The notes under the pieces were generated by a model. The model did no database searches and had not been told where the DNA came from. It saw only the letters and a program-made list of their open reading frames with translations. Source: Nocardia sp. NRRL S-836 (lineage in GTDB: Bacteria > Actinomycetota > Actinomycetes > Mycobacteriales > Pseudonocardiaceae). Taken from it: a DNA stretch of 64,000 bases. Made by a program: the position numbers and the translations under genes. This document shows, piece after piece, positions 7,630 through 16,357 of this stretch; positions within the stretch are counted from its first letter, which is position 1; each line of letters opens with the position of its first letter. Where the stretch lies: positions 1 to 64,000 of the forward strand of contig NZ_LGDY01000114.1 in the NCBI RefSeq assembly GCF_001279525.1, read 5' to 3'.

Positions 7630-8767
7630 GCAACGCCCCCTCCCCCTCGATCACCCAGCTGTAGGTCAGCAACGCCGACAGGCCCACCGGTCCGCGCACG
7701 TGCAGCCGGCCGGTGCTGATCGACAGCTCCGGGCCGAGCGCCATGGTCGGGCCGTCGTGCAGCCGCAGCGAGCCGTTCACGACGAGCGCGGCCGCGTCCA
7801 CGGTGTTGAGGAACCGGGTCACCACCGCACGGTCCGAGGCGACGATGCCCTCGGTGTGACCGGACCCGTACCGGCGGATGTGCGCGACCGCGTCGTCCAC
7901 AGAGGACACGCGGTGCAGCGCGATCGTGCGGTCCAGGAACTCGCGGCCGTGGTCGTGCGCGTCGAGGTCGAGCTTCAGCGCCCACCCGTCCCGCGCCGCC
8001 TCCAGCGCCTCGATCAGCGCGGGCGCGATGTCCTCGTGCGCCAGCACCATCTCCAGCGTGTTGCACGCGGTCGGCTCCGGCAGCTTGCTGTCCAGCGCGA
8101 TCGCCACCGCGAGCGCGACGTCGGCGCTGGCGTCGACGTACAGGTGGTTCACCCCGCCGCCGGAGGCGATCACCGGGATCGTCGAGGCCGACAGGCAGTA
8201 GTCGATCAACGAGGGGCTGCCGCGCGGGATCAGCGCGTCGATGACGTCGTGGCGCTTCAACAGCTCCCGCACCACGCGGCGGTCGTGGTCGGTGACGACC
8301 TGCACCATCCCGTCGGGCAGCCCGGCCCTCGCCGCCGCCTCGGCCGCGATCCGGCCGAGCTCGGCGTTGGTCTGCGCCATCTCCTTGCCACCGCGCAGGA
8401 TCACCGCGTTGCCGACCGCGACCGGCAGCAGCGCGCCCTCGATCGTGACCGTCGGCCGCGCCTCGTAGATCATCAGCACGACGCCGAGCGGCTTGGCGAT
8501 CCGGTTGCCGGCCCGCGCGGTCACGCGGGGCAGCTCGCCGCGCACGTCGTCGGCCAGCTTCAGCAGCACGTCGAGGTGGCGCTGGGCCAGCGTGAGCCGG
8601 TCCAGCAGCTCGCCCTCCAGACCGGAGTCGGCGACGTCGGCGGCGTTCGCGTCGAGCACCCGCGACCAGTCCTTCGCGAGGCCGATCGCGAGCTCGGAGC
8701 AGTAGTCGGCGTACCGCGGGTCTCCCGGTGGCGGGGCGGCTGCTCTGGCCTGCCCCGCACGCGTCAC
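7622..8767 (-). CDS. Glutamate-5-semialdehyde dehydrogenase-like (ProA-like) enzyme
   Basis: A 381-residue aldehyde-dehydrogenase-superfamily protein closest to ProA, which reduces gamma-glutamyl phosphate with NADPH. Recognisable are PLGVVLMIYEARPTVTIEG, the cofactor-loop segment GNAVILRGGKEM, and the catalytic Cys235 in EPTACNTLEMVLAH. ProA proteins are usually 410-430 residues, so the N terminus is a little short. No glutamate kinase (ProB) lies in the window. Set among carrier proteins, the enzyme may make a semialdehyde or cyclic imine building block for the cluster, or reduce another acyl phosphate or thioester. The GTG chosen forms a GTGA overlap with the SDR stop. The upstream extension is only SDR antiphase sequence and was rejected. 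Confidence 0.85.
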   Translation of the reverse strand: MTRAGQARAAAPPPGDPRYADYCSELAIGLAKDWSRVLDANAADVADSGLEGELLDRLTLAQRHLDVLLKLADDVRGELPRVTARAGNRIAKPLGVVLMIYEARPTVTIEGALLPVAVGNAVILRGGKEMAQTNAELGRIAAEAAARAGLPDGMVQVVTDHDRRVVRELLKRHDVIDALIPRGSPSLIDYCLSASTIPVIASGGGVNHLYVDASADVALAVAIALDSKLPEPTACNTLEMVLAHEDIAPALIEALEAARDGWALKLDLDAHDHGREFLDRTIALHRVSSVDDAVAHIRRYGSGHTEGIVASDRAVVTRFLNTVDAAALVVNGSLRLHDGPTMALGPELSISTGRLHVRGPVGLSALLTYSWVIEGEGALRG

Positions 8768-9453
8768 CACATCCACTGGCCACCGTCCACGATCAGCTTC
8801 TGCCCGGTCACGTACGTGCCGTTGACGAGGAACTCCAGCCCGTCCGCGACGTCCTCGACGGTTCCCATGCGCCCCACCGGGATCTCGGAGATCACCTGGG
8901 CCCGCGCGACCGGGTCGTCCAGCCGGAACCGGGTGACCAGCTCGTCGGTCTCGGTCATGCCGGGGATCAGGCAGTTCACCCGGATCCGCGGCGCCAGCTC
9001 CAGCGCCAGGCACTTGGTCAGGTGCAGCAGCCCGGCCTTGGACGCGCAGTAGTTGGCGCCGTTCGTCCTGGCCCGCATGCCGGTCGTGGCACCGACGTTG
9101 ATCACGGTGCCCTCGTCCATCCTGGGCACGAACGCCTTCGTCAGGTAGAACGCGCCGGACAGGTTGGTGTCGACCACGGTCCGCCAGTCCTCGACGGACA
9201 TGTCCAGGAACGGCCGGTCGATGTTGACCCCGGCGTTGTTCACCAGCACCGACACCGCGCCGATCTCCGCGGCCACCTTCTCGACCGCGTCCGCGTCGGC
9301 CACGTCGACCTGGTACGTGCGCAGGCCGGACGCCTCCGCCGCTGCCCGGTCCGACCGGTACAGCGCCACGACCTCGTAGCCGAGCTTGACCAGGCGCCGG
9401 CTCAACGCCAGCCCGATCCCGCGCGTGCCACCGCTCACCACCGCGAGGCTCAT
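8764..9453 (-). CDS. Short-chain dehydrogenase/reductase, FabG-like, catalytic Ser replaced
   Basis: A 229-residue classical SDR. The cofactor motif is SGGTRGIG near the N terminus, then VNNAG (residues 71-75), Tyr135 and Lys139 in NYCASKAG, and a C-terminal TGQKLIVDGG as in FabG. In FabG enzymes the catalytic serine lies 13 residues before the tyrosine. Here that position is Ala122 (NVGATTG), with Thr123 next to it. The enzyme may use the threonine, have a weakened reductase function, or have another role. Its ATG overlaps the thioesterase stop (ATGA) and its stop overlaps the ProA-like start, so all three are co-translated. It could reduce a keto or aldehyde intermediate of the cluster. The substrate is unknown. 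Confidence 0.88.
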   Translation of the reverse strand: MSLAVVSGGTRGIGLALSRRLVKLGYEVVALYRSDRAAAEASGLRTYQVDVADADAVEKVAAEIGAVSVLVNNAGVNIDRPFLDMSVEDWRTVVDTNLSGAFYLTKAFVPRMDEGTVINVGATTGMRARTNGANYCASKAGLLHLTKCLALELAPRIRVNCLIPGMTETDELVTRFRLDDPVARAQVISEIPVGRMGTVEDVADGLEFLVNGTYVTGQKLIVDGGQWMW

Positions 9454-10139
9454 GCCCGCACCCCCAGGAACGCGTCGAGTTGTGCCGTGAGCTCCGGCAG
9501 GTGCTCAGGGTCGAAAACGCTGTAGTGCGAGGCCGCCAGCGTGCCGGTGACCAGGTCGGGTGCCAGCTCGCACCAGCGGTCCGCGGCTGCCTCGCGGTCG
9601 CGGAAGTCGTCGTCCAGGCACATCAGCATCAGCACGCGCCCGGCGTAGCTGCCGGTGCCGCGGTAGTCGGCGAGCGCCGCGACCTGCGTGTCGAACGTCG
9701 CCCGCACCCGGTCGGCGGTGGCCGGGTCCGGTCGCGGGCCGAGCATGCCGACGATGAACTCCCGCAGCTCGGTGTCGTCCTCCACAGTGGACACACGCGG
9801 CAACGGCGAGCTGTCCACCAGCACGAGGTCCGGCGCGCCCGGCAGCCGCTGGCACAGCTCCCAGCCGATCGTGCCGCCCAGCGACCACCCGAACACCAGC
9901 TCGGGCTCCACGCCGGCCTCGGCCAGCGCGTGCCGCGCCGAGTCCGCCATCTCCGCGATCGTGCGCTCCGGCTCCTCGTCGGGAACCAGGCCGGCCGCGC
10001 GGACGGCGTGGACGTTGTACCGCGCGCCCAGGTGCGTGGCCAGCCGCAGGTACGGGTTGAGGCCACCGCCGGCTCCGGGCAGCAGCACGGCGGACGGCCG
10101 GTCGCCGCGCCGCACGAGCGTGATCAGTCGGCCGAGCAT
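9450..10139 (-). CDS. Type II thioesterase (alpha/beta hydrolase), NRPS-associated
   Basis: A 229-residue alpha/beta hydrolase of the NRPS/PKS thioesterase family. It has the oxyanion segment LLPGAGGGLNPYLRLA, the nucleophile elbow FGWSLGGTIGWEL with its serine, an acidic residue in LVDSSPL, and a candidate histidine in ASHYSVFDPEHL near the C terminus. Stand-alone enzymes of this kind release mis-loaded or finished acyl groups from carrier proteins. The NRPS module next to it has no terminal thioesterase domain of its own, so this protein could also be the releasing enzyme. Its ATG shares one base with the NRPS stop. Confidence 0.9.
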   Translation of the reverse strand: MLGRLITLVRRGDRPSAVLLPGAGGGLNPYLRLATHLGARYNVHAVRAAGLVPDEEPERTIAEMADSARHALAEAGVEPELVFGWSLGGTIGWELCQRLPGAPDLVLVDSSPLPRVSTVEDDTELREFIVGMLGPRPDPATADRVRATFDTQVAALADYRGTGSYAGRVLMLMCLDDDFRDREAAADRWCELAPDLVTGTLAASHYSVFDPEHLPELTAQLDAFLGVRA

Positions 10140-13100
10140 CAGCCCGCCTTCCCGGCACGGACGAGGCCGGCCAGCGTCGCGACGGTCGGCGAACCGAAGA
10201 AGTCGATCATCGGCACCGGGACGCCGTAACGCTCCTGCACCTCGGCCAGGACGGTGAAGATGGTCAGCGAATGCGCGCCGTACTCCAGCACCGGCCGGTC
10301 GCGCACGATCGGCTCGACGTTGAGCACACCGGCCCAGATGCCGGCCAGGTCGCGCTCCAGCTCGTCCTCGTACTCGACCGCCGCCGGTTCCTCGGGCACC
10401 ACCAGCAGTTCGTCGCTGCGGGCCACCAGCGCGTCCCGGTCGGTCTTGCCGGTCGGCGTGGTCGGCACGGTGTCCAGCTCGAACACCCAGACCGGCACCA
10501 TGTACGACGGCAGCGACCGGGACATCTCCGCCTTGATCGCGTCGTTGTCCAGCTCACCGGAGGGCACCACGAACAGCACCAGCTCGCGGTCCACGCCCTC
10601 GCCGCGCACGACCGCGACCGCCTGGTGCACCGAGGGGCACCGGTTCGCGACGGTCTCGATCTCGCCCAGCTCGATCCGGTAGCCGCGGATCTTGACCTGG
10701 TCGTCGGCCCGCCCGAGGAACGTCAGCACGTCGTCGTCATCGCGCACGACCAGGTCGCCGGTGCGGTACATGGTCCCGTCGCCGGCGAACCGGTCCGGCA
10801 CGAACCGCTGGGCGGTGATCTCCGGGTCGTTGACGTACCCGGTGGCCGGGCACAGCCCGCCCAGGTACAGCTCGCCGACCACCCCGGGCGGCGCGAGGTG
10901 CCCGGTCGAGTCCACGACGTAGGCCTCGACCCCGGGGTACGGCAGGCCGATCGGCACGTGCGCGGCCCAGTCGTTCTCGCGGTACGACAGCCGGTGCGAG
11001 GTCACGGCGTGCGTTTCCGTCGGCCCGTACAGGTTCACGAGAACGCAGTGCCGGTGCCGTTCGAAGAACATCCGCACCTCGTCGTCGACCATCAGCTGCT
11101 CGCCGGAGACGCACAGGTAGCGCAGGTGCGGCAACACGACCCCGCGCGCGTTCGCCAGCTGCACCAACGGCCGCAGCGCCGCGACCGGCAGGTACACGTG
11201 CGTGACCTCGGTCGAGGCGATCCGGGTCAGCACGGCCGGGAACATCCGGCGGTCGGCCGGCTCGCGCGACACGATCGTGCCGCCCGCGACCAGCGTCGGG
11301 ATGATCTCCTGGAACGACACGTCGAACCCGAGCGGCGCGTACTGCAGGAACCTCGTGTCGGCGTCCATGTGCATGGCCGCGAGCTGCCACGCCGTCAGGT
11401 TCGCGAGCGGGCCGTGACCCATCTCGACACCCTTGGGCTTACCGGTCGAACCCGAGGTGTACATGACGTAGACCGGGAACCCGGTGCCCTCCACCAGCGC
11501 GGCGCCCGGACCGTCCAACGTGGACACCTCGGCGTCGCGGCCGATGACGAACCCGCAACCGGCCTTCTCGATCATGTACGCGAGCCGCTCGTCCGGCAGC
11601 GACGGGTCGAGCGGCAGGTAGGCGGCGCCGCGGCGGAGGATCGCGAGGATGGCGACCGTGGTGTCGGCGAGGTCCTGGTTCACCAGGCCGACGACGTCAC
11701 CGGGGCCGATCCCCTTGGCCGCCAGGCCGTTCGCGACCCTGCGGGCGGCGGCGACCAGCTCGCGGTAGGTGAACGTGCGGTCCGGCGTCTCGATCGCGAC
11801 GGCGTCCGGCGCACCGGCCGCCACGTCGTCGACGATCGAGGCGAACGAGCCGTCCGCGATCGCGCGGTGCCAGCCGTCGTTGCGCGGCACCGGCCAGTCG
11901 GTGAACAGGTCCGCCAGCGCGACCGACGAGTCGGCCAGCGCGCGGCGCATCGCCGAGCGCAGCGACGTGAGCAGGCCGTCCGCGGTGGGCGGCGAGATCA
12001 GCTCGCGGTCGTACTCCAGCTCGAACTGCCAGCGCCCGTCGACCGGCGTCGCGCCCAGCCACAGGTCGAACTTCGCGTTGCCGTTGCCCAGCTCGTGCAT
12101 GCGCAGCACGGAGCCCTTGGACTCCGAGAACGTGTCCTGCATGGCGAGCATCGCGCTGAACAACGGGTTGCGGTTGCTCGACCGCTCCGGCCGGGCGTGC
12201 GCGACCAGCTGGTTGAACGTGATGTCCACGTTGGACCGGCAGTGGTCGACCGCGCCCTTGACCACCTTGCCGAGGTGCTCGTCGACCGTGCGCGACCACT
12301 CGGCCTCGACGGTGACCGGCAGGGTGTTGACGAAGAACCCGCACAGGTCGAACGCGCCGATCGTGCGCCGCGCCATGAACGGGCTGCCGATCAGCACGCT
12401 GCCCACGTTGCCGTGCCGCGCGAGCACCAGGCCGTACATGCCGCTGAACACCACGAACGGCGTCACGTCCAGGCGGCGGCACAGCTCGGTGAGCGCCTTG
12501 CCCTCGGCGTCGGACATCGTCCAGCTGATCCGCGCGCCGGTGAACGAGGTGTAGGACGGGCGGCCCGGCCGCGGCGAGAGCACCAGCGGTGGCACCTCGC
12601 GCAGCTGCTCGGCCCACTCCTTGGCCCGCTCCGCGACGCGTTCCGGGCTGGCGCTGCGGGTCTGCGCCTCGAGCTCCTTGCGGAACGCGATCTCGCGCGC
12701 CTCCCGCTTGGCCGCCAGCTCCTCGCGGGACAGCGGATGGGCCAGCGCGGCTTCGAGGTCGCGCACGAACGGGCCGAGCGAGATGCCGTCGAGGATGATG
12801 TGGTGGTCGGCCAGCAGCACCGCCGCCGCGCTCAGGTCCGCCGCCCGCACGAGCGCGAACCGGTACGCCGGGCCGCGCGACAGGTCGAACGTCGGCCGGC
12901 CGATCCGTTGCGCGACATCGGTGATCGCCTGCTCGAACTCCCACGCCTGCACGGTCACGCGCTCCATCGGCACCACGACCGGCGGTGGCGTGAGCGAGGC
13001 GTGCATCTGCGGCAGCGCGGCGAACACCTCGCGCATCGCCGGCTGGATCGTGACCAGCGTCAGCAACGCCCGCGACACCGCCTCGTCGCTCAGCGCGGGG

Positions 13101-13204
13101 TCGATGTCGAAGCGGACGAGCTGGTTGTACAGCACGGAGTCGGCCGGCGCACCCGCGTCGACGACCAGCAGTCCCTTCTGGGACTCCGTCATGGGCAGCC
13201 TCAT
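10139..13204 (-). CDS. Single-module NRPS, condensation-adenylation-carrier (C-A-T)
   Basis: A 1021-residue NRPS module. The condensation domain (about 1-430) keeps the active-site HHxxxDG motif at residues 134-140. The adenylation domain (about 455-880) shows VMYTSGSTGKPKGVE, GFDVSFQEIIP, VNLYGPTETHAV, TGDLV and a late PTGKTD lysine motif. The carrier domain ends the protein with Ser979 in EYGAHSLTIFTV. By hand, the specificity-pocket residues read approximately D-V-Q-Y-C-S-L-A-V-K. The first three resemble some proline-type codes, but the rest do not, so I make no substrate call. There is no epimerisation or thioesterase domain. The ATG overlaps the upstream carrier stop (ATGA). It probably joins an acyl donor from one of the small carriers to its own amino acid. 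Confidence 0.95.
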   Translation of the reverse strand: MRLPMTESQKGLLVVDAGAPADSVLYNQLVRFDIDPALSDEAVSRALLTLVTIQPAMREVFAALPQMHASLTPPPVVVPMERVTVQAWEFEQAITDVAQRIGRPTFDLSRGPAYRFALVRAADLSAAAVLLADHHIILDGISLGPFVRDLEAALAHPLSREELAAKREAREIAFRKELEAQTRSASPERVAERAKEWAEQLREVPPLVLSPRPGRPSYTSFTGARISWTMSDAEGKALTELCRRLDVTPFVVFSGMYGLVLARHGNVGSVLIGSPFMARRTIGAFDLCGFFVNTLPVTVEAEWSRTVDEHLGKVVKGAVDHCRSNVDITFNQLVAHARPERSSNRNPLFSAMLAMQDTFSESKGSVLRMHELGNGNAKFDLWLGATPVDGRWQFELEYDRELISPPTADGLLTSLRSAMRRALADSSVALADLFTDWPVPRNDGWHRAIADGSFASIVDDVAAGAPDAVAIETPDRTFTYRELVAAARRVANGLAAKGIGPGDVVGLVNQDLADTTVAILAILRRGAAYLPLDPSLPDERLAYMIEKAGCGFVIGRDAEVSTLDGPGAALVEGTGFPVYVMYTSGSTGKPKGVEMGHGPLANLTAWQLAAMHMDADTRFLQYAPLGFDVSFQEIIPTLVAGGTIVSREPADRRMFPAVLTRIASTEVTHVYLPVAALRPLVQLANARGVVLPHLRYLCVSGEQLMVDDEVRMFFERHRHCVLVNLYGPTETHAVTSHRLSYRENDWAAHVPIGLPYPGVEAYVVDSTGHLAPPGVVGELYLGGLCPATGYVNDPEITAQRFVPDRFAGDGTMYRTGDLVVRDDDDVLTFLGRADDQVKIRGYRIELGEIETVANRCPSVHQAVAVVRGEGVDRELVLFVVPSGELDNDAIKAEMSRSLPSYMVPVWVFELDTVPTTPTGKTDRDALVARSDELLVVPEEPAAVEYEDELERDLAGIWAGVLNVEPIVRDRPVLEYGAHSLTIFTVLAEVQERYGVPVPMIDFFGSPTVATLAGLVRAGKAG

Positions 13205-13419
13205 GCCGCTCCCTCCAAGTCGCGCAACCAGCCCTTCAGGTCCCCCACCGTGCGGAGCTCGACCAGCCGCGTGGCGTCGATCTCCGCGTCGTCGTCCGTC
13301 GCGACCTCGACCGCGAGCCGCAGCAGCGCGAGCGACTCGATGCCCGCTTCCAGCAACGGGGTCGAGTCGTCGAAGTCGGTCGACGCGTACCGGGCAATCA
13401 CCGAATCCAGGTCGGACAT
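13201..13419 (-). CDS. Small free-standing carrier protein (carrier A), first gene of the minus-strand operon
   Basis: A 72-residue carrier protein with LLEAGIESLALLRLAVE around its attachment serine. The usual Asp before Ser is Glu (ESL). The ATG chosen gives a normal carrier length. The upstream in-frame extension lacks carrier features and runs through the regulatory region. The stop overlaps the NRPS start (ATGA). As the promoter-proximal gene before a C-A-T protein whose condensation domain needs an upstream donor, it is a good candidate for that donor carrier, or for the aminoacyl carrier served by the lone adenylation enzyme across the divergent promoter. Both roles are inference. Confidence 0.85.
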   Translation of the reverse strand: MSDLDSVIARYASTDFDDSTPLLEAGIESLALLRLAVEVATDDDAEIDATRLVELRTVGDLKGWLRDLEGAA

Positions 13420-13440
13420 GAGCGCAAGCTTCAGCGCCGC

Positions 13441-13480
13441 CGATGTTTTCTCGATGTTCGCGCGATGGAATGTCGCTGTA
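13441..13480. promoter_or_regulatory. Candidate SARP operator: four heptamers at 11-bp period
   Basis: In the divergent gap between the carrier-A/NRPS operon and the MFS exporter, the heptamers CGATGTT (13441), CGATGTT (13452), CGATGGA (13463) and CGCTGTA (13474) recur with exact 11-bp spacing. SARP regulators are known to bind direct heptamer repeats separated by 4 bp on one face of the helix. A SARP gene ends the divergent operon. No convincing -35 box lies beside the repeats, as expected for SARP-activated promoters. Which direction is activated is unclear. Confidence 0.6.
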
Positions 13481-13658
13481 CGGGCTGGACAGGCCTCGCA
13501 GGCCGGGTAATAGTGGGTCACCCTGGAATGGAGAGGCAGCTCGTGCGCGCTCGCTGTACCGGATTTCACCTGCGGAAACACCGGTTCACAGCCCCAGGCA
13601 TCGCGTTTTCGGAGCTGCCCATTCACAAACCAAATGGCCGAACGGACGGGGAACTGCC

Positions 13659-14978
13659 GTGAATTCACCCGACGAGCTGCGTCCTGCCACGGCGCGCCGC
13701 AACGAATGGTTGCTGGTAACGTTCACCGGCACCACGAACATCGCGGACGCGGTCACGCGGGTCGCCCTGCCGCTGCTCACGGTCGGCATCACGACGTCGC
13801 CGATCGTGGTGACCGCGGTGGCCTCGCTGATGACGTTGCCGTGGCTGCTGACCGCGTTGCACATCGGTGTCTTCGTCGACCGCATGGACCGCCGCACGCT
13901 CATGATGAGCGCCGAGATCGCCCGCACCGCCTCGGTCGCGGTGATCCTGCTGGCGTACTTCGCGGACGCGGTCAGCCTGCCGTTGATCTACCTCGTCGCA
14001 CTGGTGCTCGGTCTCGCCGACGTGCTCGCGGGGGTGTCCGGCGCGGCGATCCTGCCCAACGCCATCCCGAAGAAGCGCTGGCAGAAGGTCAGCGAACGGG
14101 TCACCGGCCTCGAGTACCTCGCGAACGGCTTCCTGGGCACGCCGATCGGCGGTTTCCTGACGGCGGCGGGCTTCGCGGTCGCGTTCGGTGTCTCCGGGCT
14201 CGTCTACGCCGTCGGTGCCCTGCTGCTGCTCTCGCTGGTCGGCAAGTTCAAGGTGGAGCCGACGACCGAGCGCAAGTCCGTGCACGCGGAGATCAAGGAC
14301 GGCCTGGGGTTCCTGTTCGGCAACAAGCTCCTGCGCACGATGTCGTTGATGATCACGGCGATGGCGGCCTGCTGGGGTGCCTGGCTCGCGCTGATCCCGG
14401 TGTACGCGGTCGGCGGGCCGCTCGGGCTGTCCGCCCAGCAGTACGGCCTGCTGCTCACCTGGCTGGGCGCCGGTGGTGTGGTCGGCTCCCTGCTGGTCGG
14501 GTGGATCAACAGGCTGCTGGGCCGCCGCTGGTCGATGTTCGTGGACATCATCGGCTCGTTCGCGCTCGTCGCCGCGCCCGCGTTCCTGCCGGCGGAGCCG
14601 AGCAGCGCGTACGTGATCGGCGCCGCGGCGTTCGTCGCGGGTGCCGGTGGTGTCATGTGGACGGCCAACTCGCGCGTGATCACGCAGACGTTCGTGCCCG
14701 CCGAGATGATGGGCCGCTACAGCGCCGCCGCACGGGTGGTCGCCTGGGGTGCCTCGCCGATCGCGGCCTTCCTGTCCGGTGTGATCGCGCAGTTCGCCGG
14801 CTACCGCTGGGCGTTCGGCCTGTTCGCCGCGCTGTGCCTGGCGATCGTGATCCCGTTCTTCCGGGTCGTCACGCCCGAGGCGGTGGCCGCGGTCGACCAG
14901 CCGGACGAGCCCGAGGACGAGGCGGCAGAGGACCAGGCCGCTGACCAGAAGGACAAGCCGGAGGAGGCGAAGGCGTGA
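13659..14978 (+). CDS. MFS drug-exporter-like transporter
   Basis: A 439-residue major facilitator superfamily protein with about twelve hydrophobic segments. A charged loop FVDRMDRRTLM sits after the second segment (motif A position). The C-terminal tail after about residue 405 is strongly acidic and lysine-rich. The GTG start follows a GGACGGGGAAC purine-rich stretch. Longer in-frame starts would begin inside the divergent regulatory region. Exporters of this type usually remove the cluster product and give self-resistance. It heads a plus-strand operon with the lone adenylation enzyme (GTGA overlap) and the SARP regulator, so export and activation would be expressed together. Confidence 0.9.
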   Translation: MNSPDELRPATARRNEWLLVTFTGTTNIADAVTRVALPLLTVGITTSPIVVTAVASLMTLPWLLTALHIGVFVDRMDRRTLMMSAEIARTASVAVILLAYFADAVSLPLIYLVALVLGLADVLAGVSGAAILPNAIPKKRWQKVSERVTGLEYLANGFLGTPIGGFLTAAGFAVAFGVSGLVYAVGALLLLSLVGKFKVEPTTERKSVHAEIKDGLGFLFGNKLLRTMSLMITAMAACWGAWLALIPVYAVGGPLGLSAQQYGLLLTWLGAGGVVGSLLVGWINRLLGRRWSMFVDIIGSFALVAAPAFLPAEPSSAYVIGAAAFVAGAGGVMWTANSRVITQTFVPAEMMGRYSAAARVVAWGASPIAAFLSGVIAQFAGYRWAFGLFAALCLAIVIPFFRVVTPEAVAAVDQPDEPEDEAAEDQAADQKDKPEEAKA

Positions 14979-16357
14979 CCCTGTGGCAACGCTTCGCCGC
15001 GACCACCGAGCGGCACCCGGACGCGGTGGCGCTGGTCGCCGAGTCGGCGTGGACCTACGCGGACCTGCACGACCTGGTGCTGCGCACGGCCGGTCAGGTC
15101 GTGCGGGACGCGGGCGGGGTGCCCGCGGCGGTCGGCGTCGTCGCCACCCGGACCGTCGACGCCTACGCGGGTTATCTGGCCGGGTTGCGGCTGGGCGCGG
15201 CCGTCGTGCCGATCAGCCCGGACTGGCCGGCCGCACGGGTCGCGGCGATCTGCTCCGCCGCCTCGGTCACGCACGTCGTGTCGGCCGCGGGCAGCGGAAC
15301 GCCGTGGGACGAGCCGTACACCGGCGAGGCGGACGACGTGGCCTACACGCTGTTCACGTCCGGCTCCACCGGAACGCCGAAGGGCGTGCCGATCCGGCAC
15401 CGCAACGTGCTGGAGTACCTGGACTACAACGTGGCCCGCTACGGCGTCTCACCGGAGTCCCGGCTGTCGCAGACGTTCGAGCTCACCTTTGACCCGTCCG
15501 TGTTCGACATGTTCGTGGCCTGGTCGGCGGGTGCGTCCGTGGTCGTCGCACGGCCGGACGACAAGATGGCGCCGGTCCGGTTCGTGAACACCCATGAGAT
15601 CACGCACTGGTTCTCGGTGCCGTCGGTCATCTCGCTGGCCAGGCGGCTGCGCCAGCTGCGGCCCAATGCGATGCCGACGCTGCGGTGGAGCCTGTTCGCG
15701 GGCGAGCAGCTGACGCTGGACGCGGCACGGGCGTGGTCGACCGCCGCGCCCGCCTCGACCATCGAGAACCTCTACGGGCCAACGGAGCTGACCGTCACCT
15801 GCACCGGCTACCGGCTGCCCGGCGTCTGGCCGGTGACGTCGAACGGGACCGTGCCGATCGGCGAGGTCTACCCGCACCTGTCGTTCGAGATCACCGAGGA
15901 CGGCGAGCTGTGCGTCGGCGGCTCGCAGTGCTTCTCCGGATACCTCGACCCGGAGCAGAACGTGGGCCGGTTCCTCGGCGGCCGCTACCGCACCGGCGAC
16001 CGGGTGCGCTGGGAGGACGGCGTGCTGGTGCACCACGGCCGCCTCGACGACCAGGTGAAGGTGCACGGCTACCGGGTCGAGCTCGGCGAGATCGAGTCGG
16101 TGCTGCGCCGCCACCCGCTGGTGCAGGACGTCGTCGTGCTCGCGCCCGGTGAGCTGCACGCCGTCTACACCGGCACCGCCTCCCCCGCCGAGCTGGAGGC
16201 GCTGGTCGGCGCGGAGCTGCCCGCGTACATGGTGCCGCGCACGTTCTCGCCCGTCACCGGCTTCCCGTTGAACGGCAACGGGAAGATCGACCGGCGCCGG
16301 CTCGCCGCCGACCTCGGGGAGGTGGCGGGTGCGGTTCCGGATCCTCGGCGCGGTTGA
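14975..16357 (+). CDS. Stand-alone NRPS-type adenylation enzyme
   Basis: A 460-residue adenylation-domain protein with A3 LFTSGSTGTPKGVP, A4 ELTFDPSVFDMF, A5 ENLYGPTELTV, A7 YRTGDRV, A8 GRLDDQVKVHGYRVELGEIE and A10 NGNGKIDRRR. All core motifs look intact. No carrier domain is attached, so it must load one of the separate carriers in trans. It starts by a GTGA overlap with the exporter stop and its end overlaps the SARP gene by 29 bases. It is more like modular NRPS A domains than the second ligase at 3.5-4.9 kb. That makes two distinct free activating enzymes for several carriers. Substrate is not assigned. Confidence 0.92.
   Translation: MTLWQRFAATTERHPDAVALVAESAWTYADLHDLVLRTAGQVVRDAGGVPAAVGVVATRTVDAYAGYLAGLRLGAAVVPISPDWPAARVAAICSAASVTHVVSAAGSGTPWDEPYTGEADDVAYTLFTSGSTGTPKGVPIRHRNVLEYLDYNVARYGVSPESRLSQTFELTFDPSVFDMFVAWSAGASVVVARPDDKMAPVRFVNTHEITHWFSVPSVISLARRLRQLRPNAMPTLRWSLFAGEQLTLDAARAWSTAAPASTIENLYGPTELTVTCTGYRLPGVWPVTSNGTVPIGEVYPHLSFEITEDGELCVGGSQCFSGYLDPEQNVGRFLGGRYRTGDRVRWEDGVLVHHGRLDDQVKVHGYRVELGEIESVLRRHPLVQDVVVLAPGELHAVYTGTASPAELEALVGAELPAYMVPRTFSPVTGFPLNGNGKIDRRRLAADLGEVAGAVPDPRRG

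Noticed and set aside
5570..9052. Plus-strand open frame of 1160 codons across the biosynthetic operon
   Set aside because: It is a high-GC antisense shadow. The protein is Arg/Ala/His-rich with no domain, while the opposite strand has six genes with clear motifs and overlapping starts and stops.
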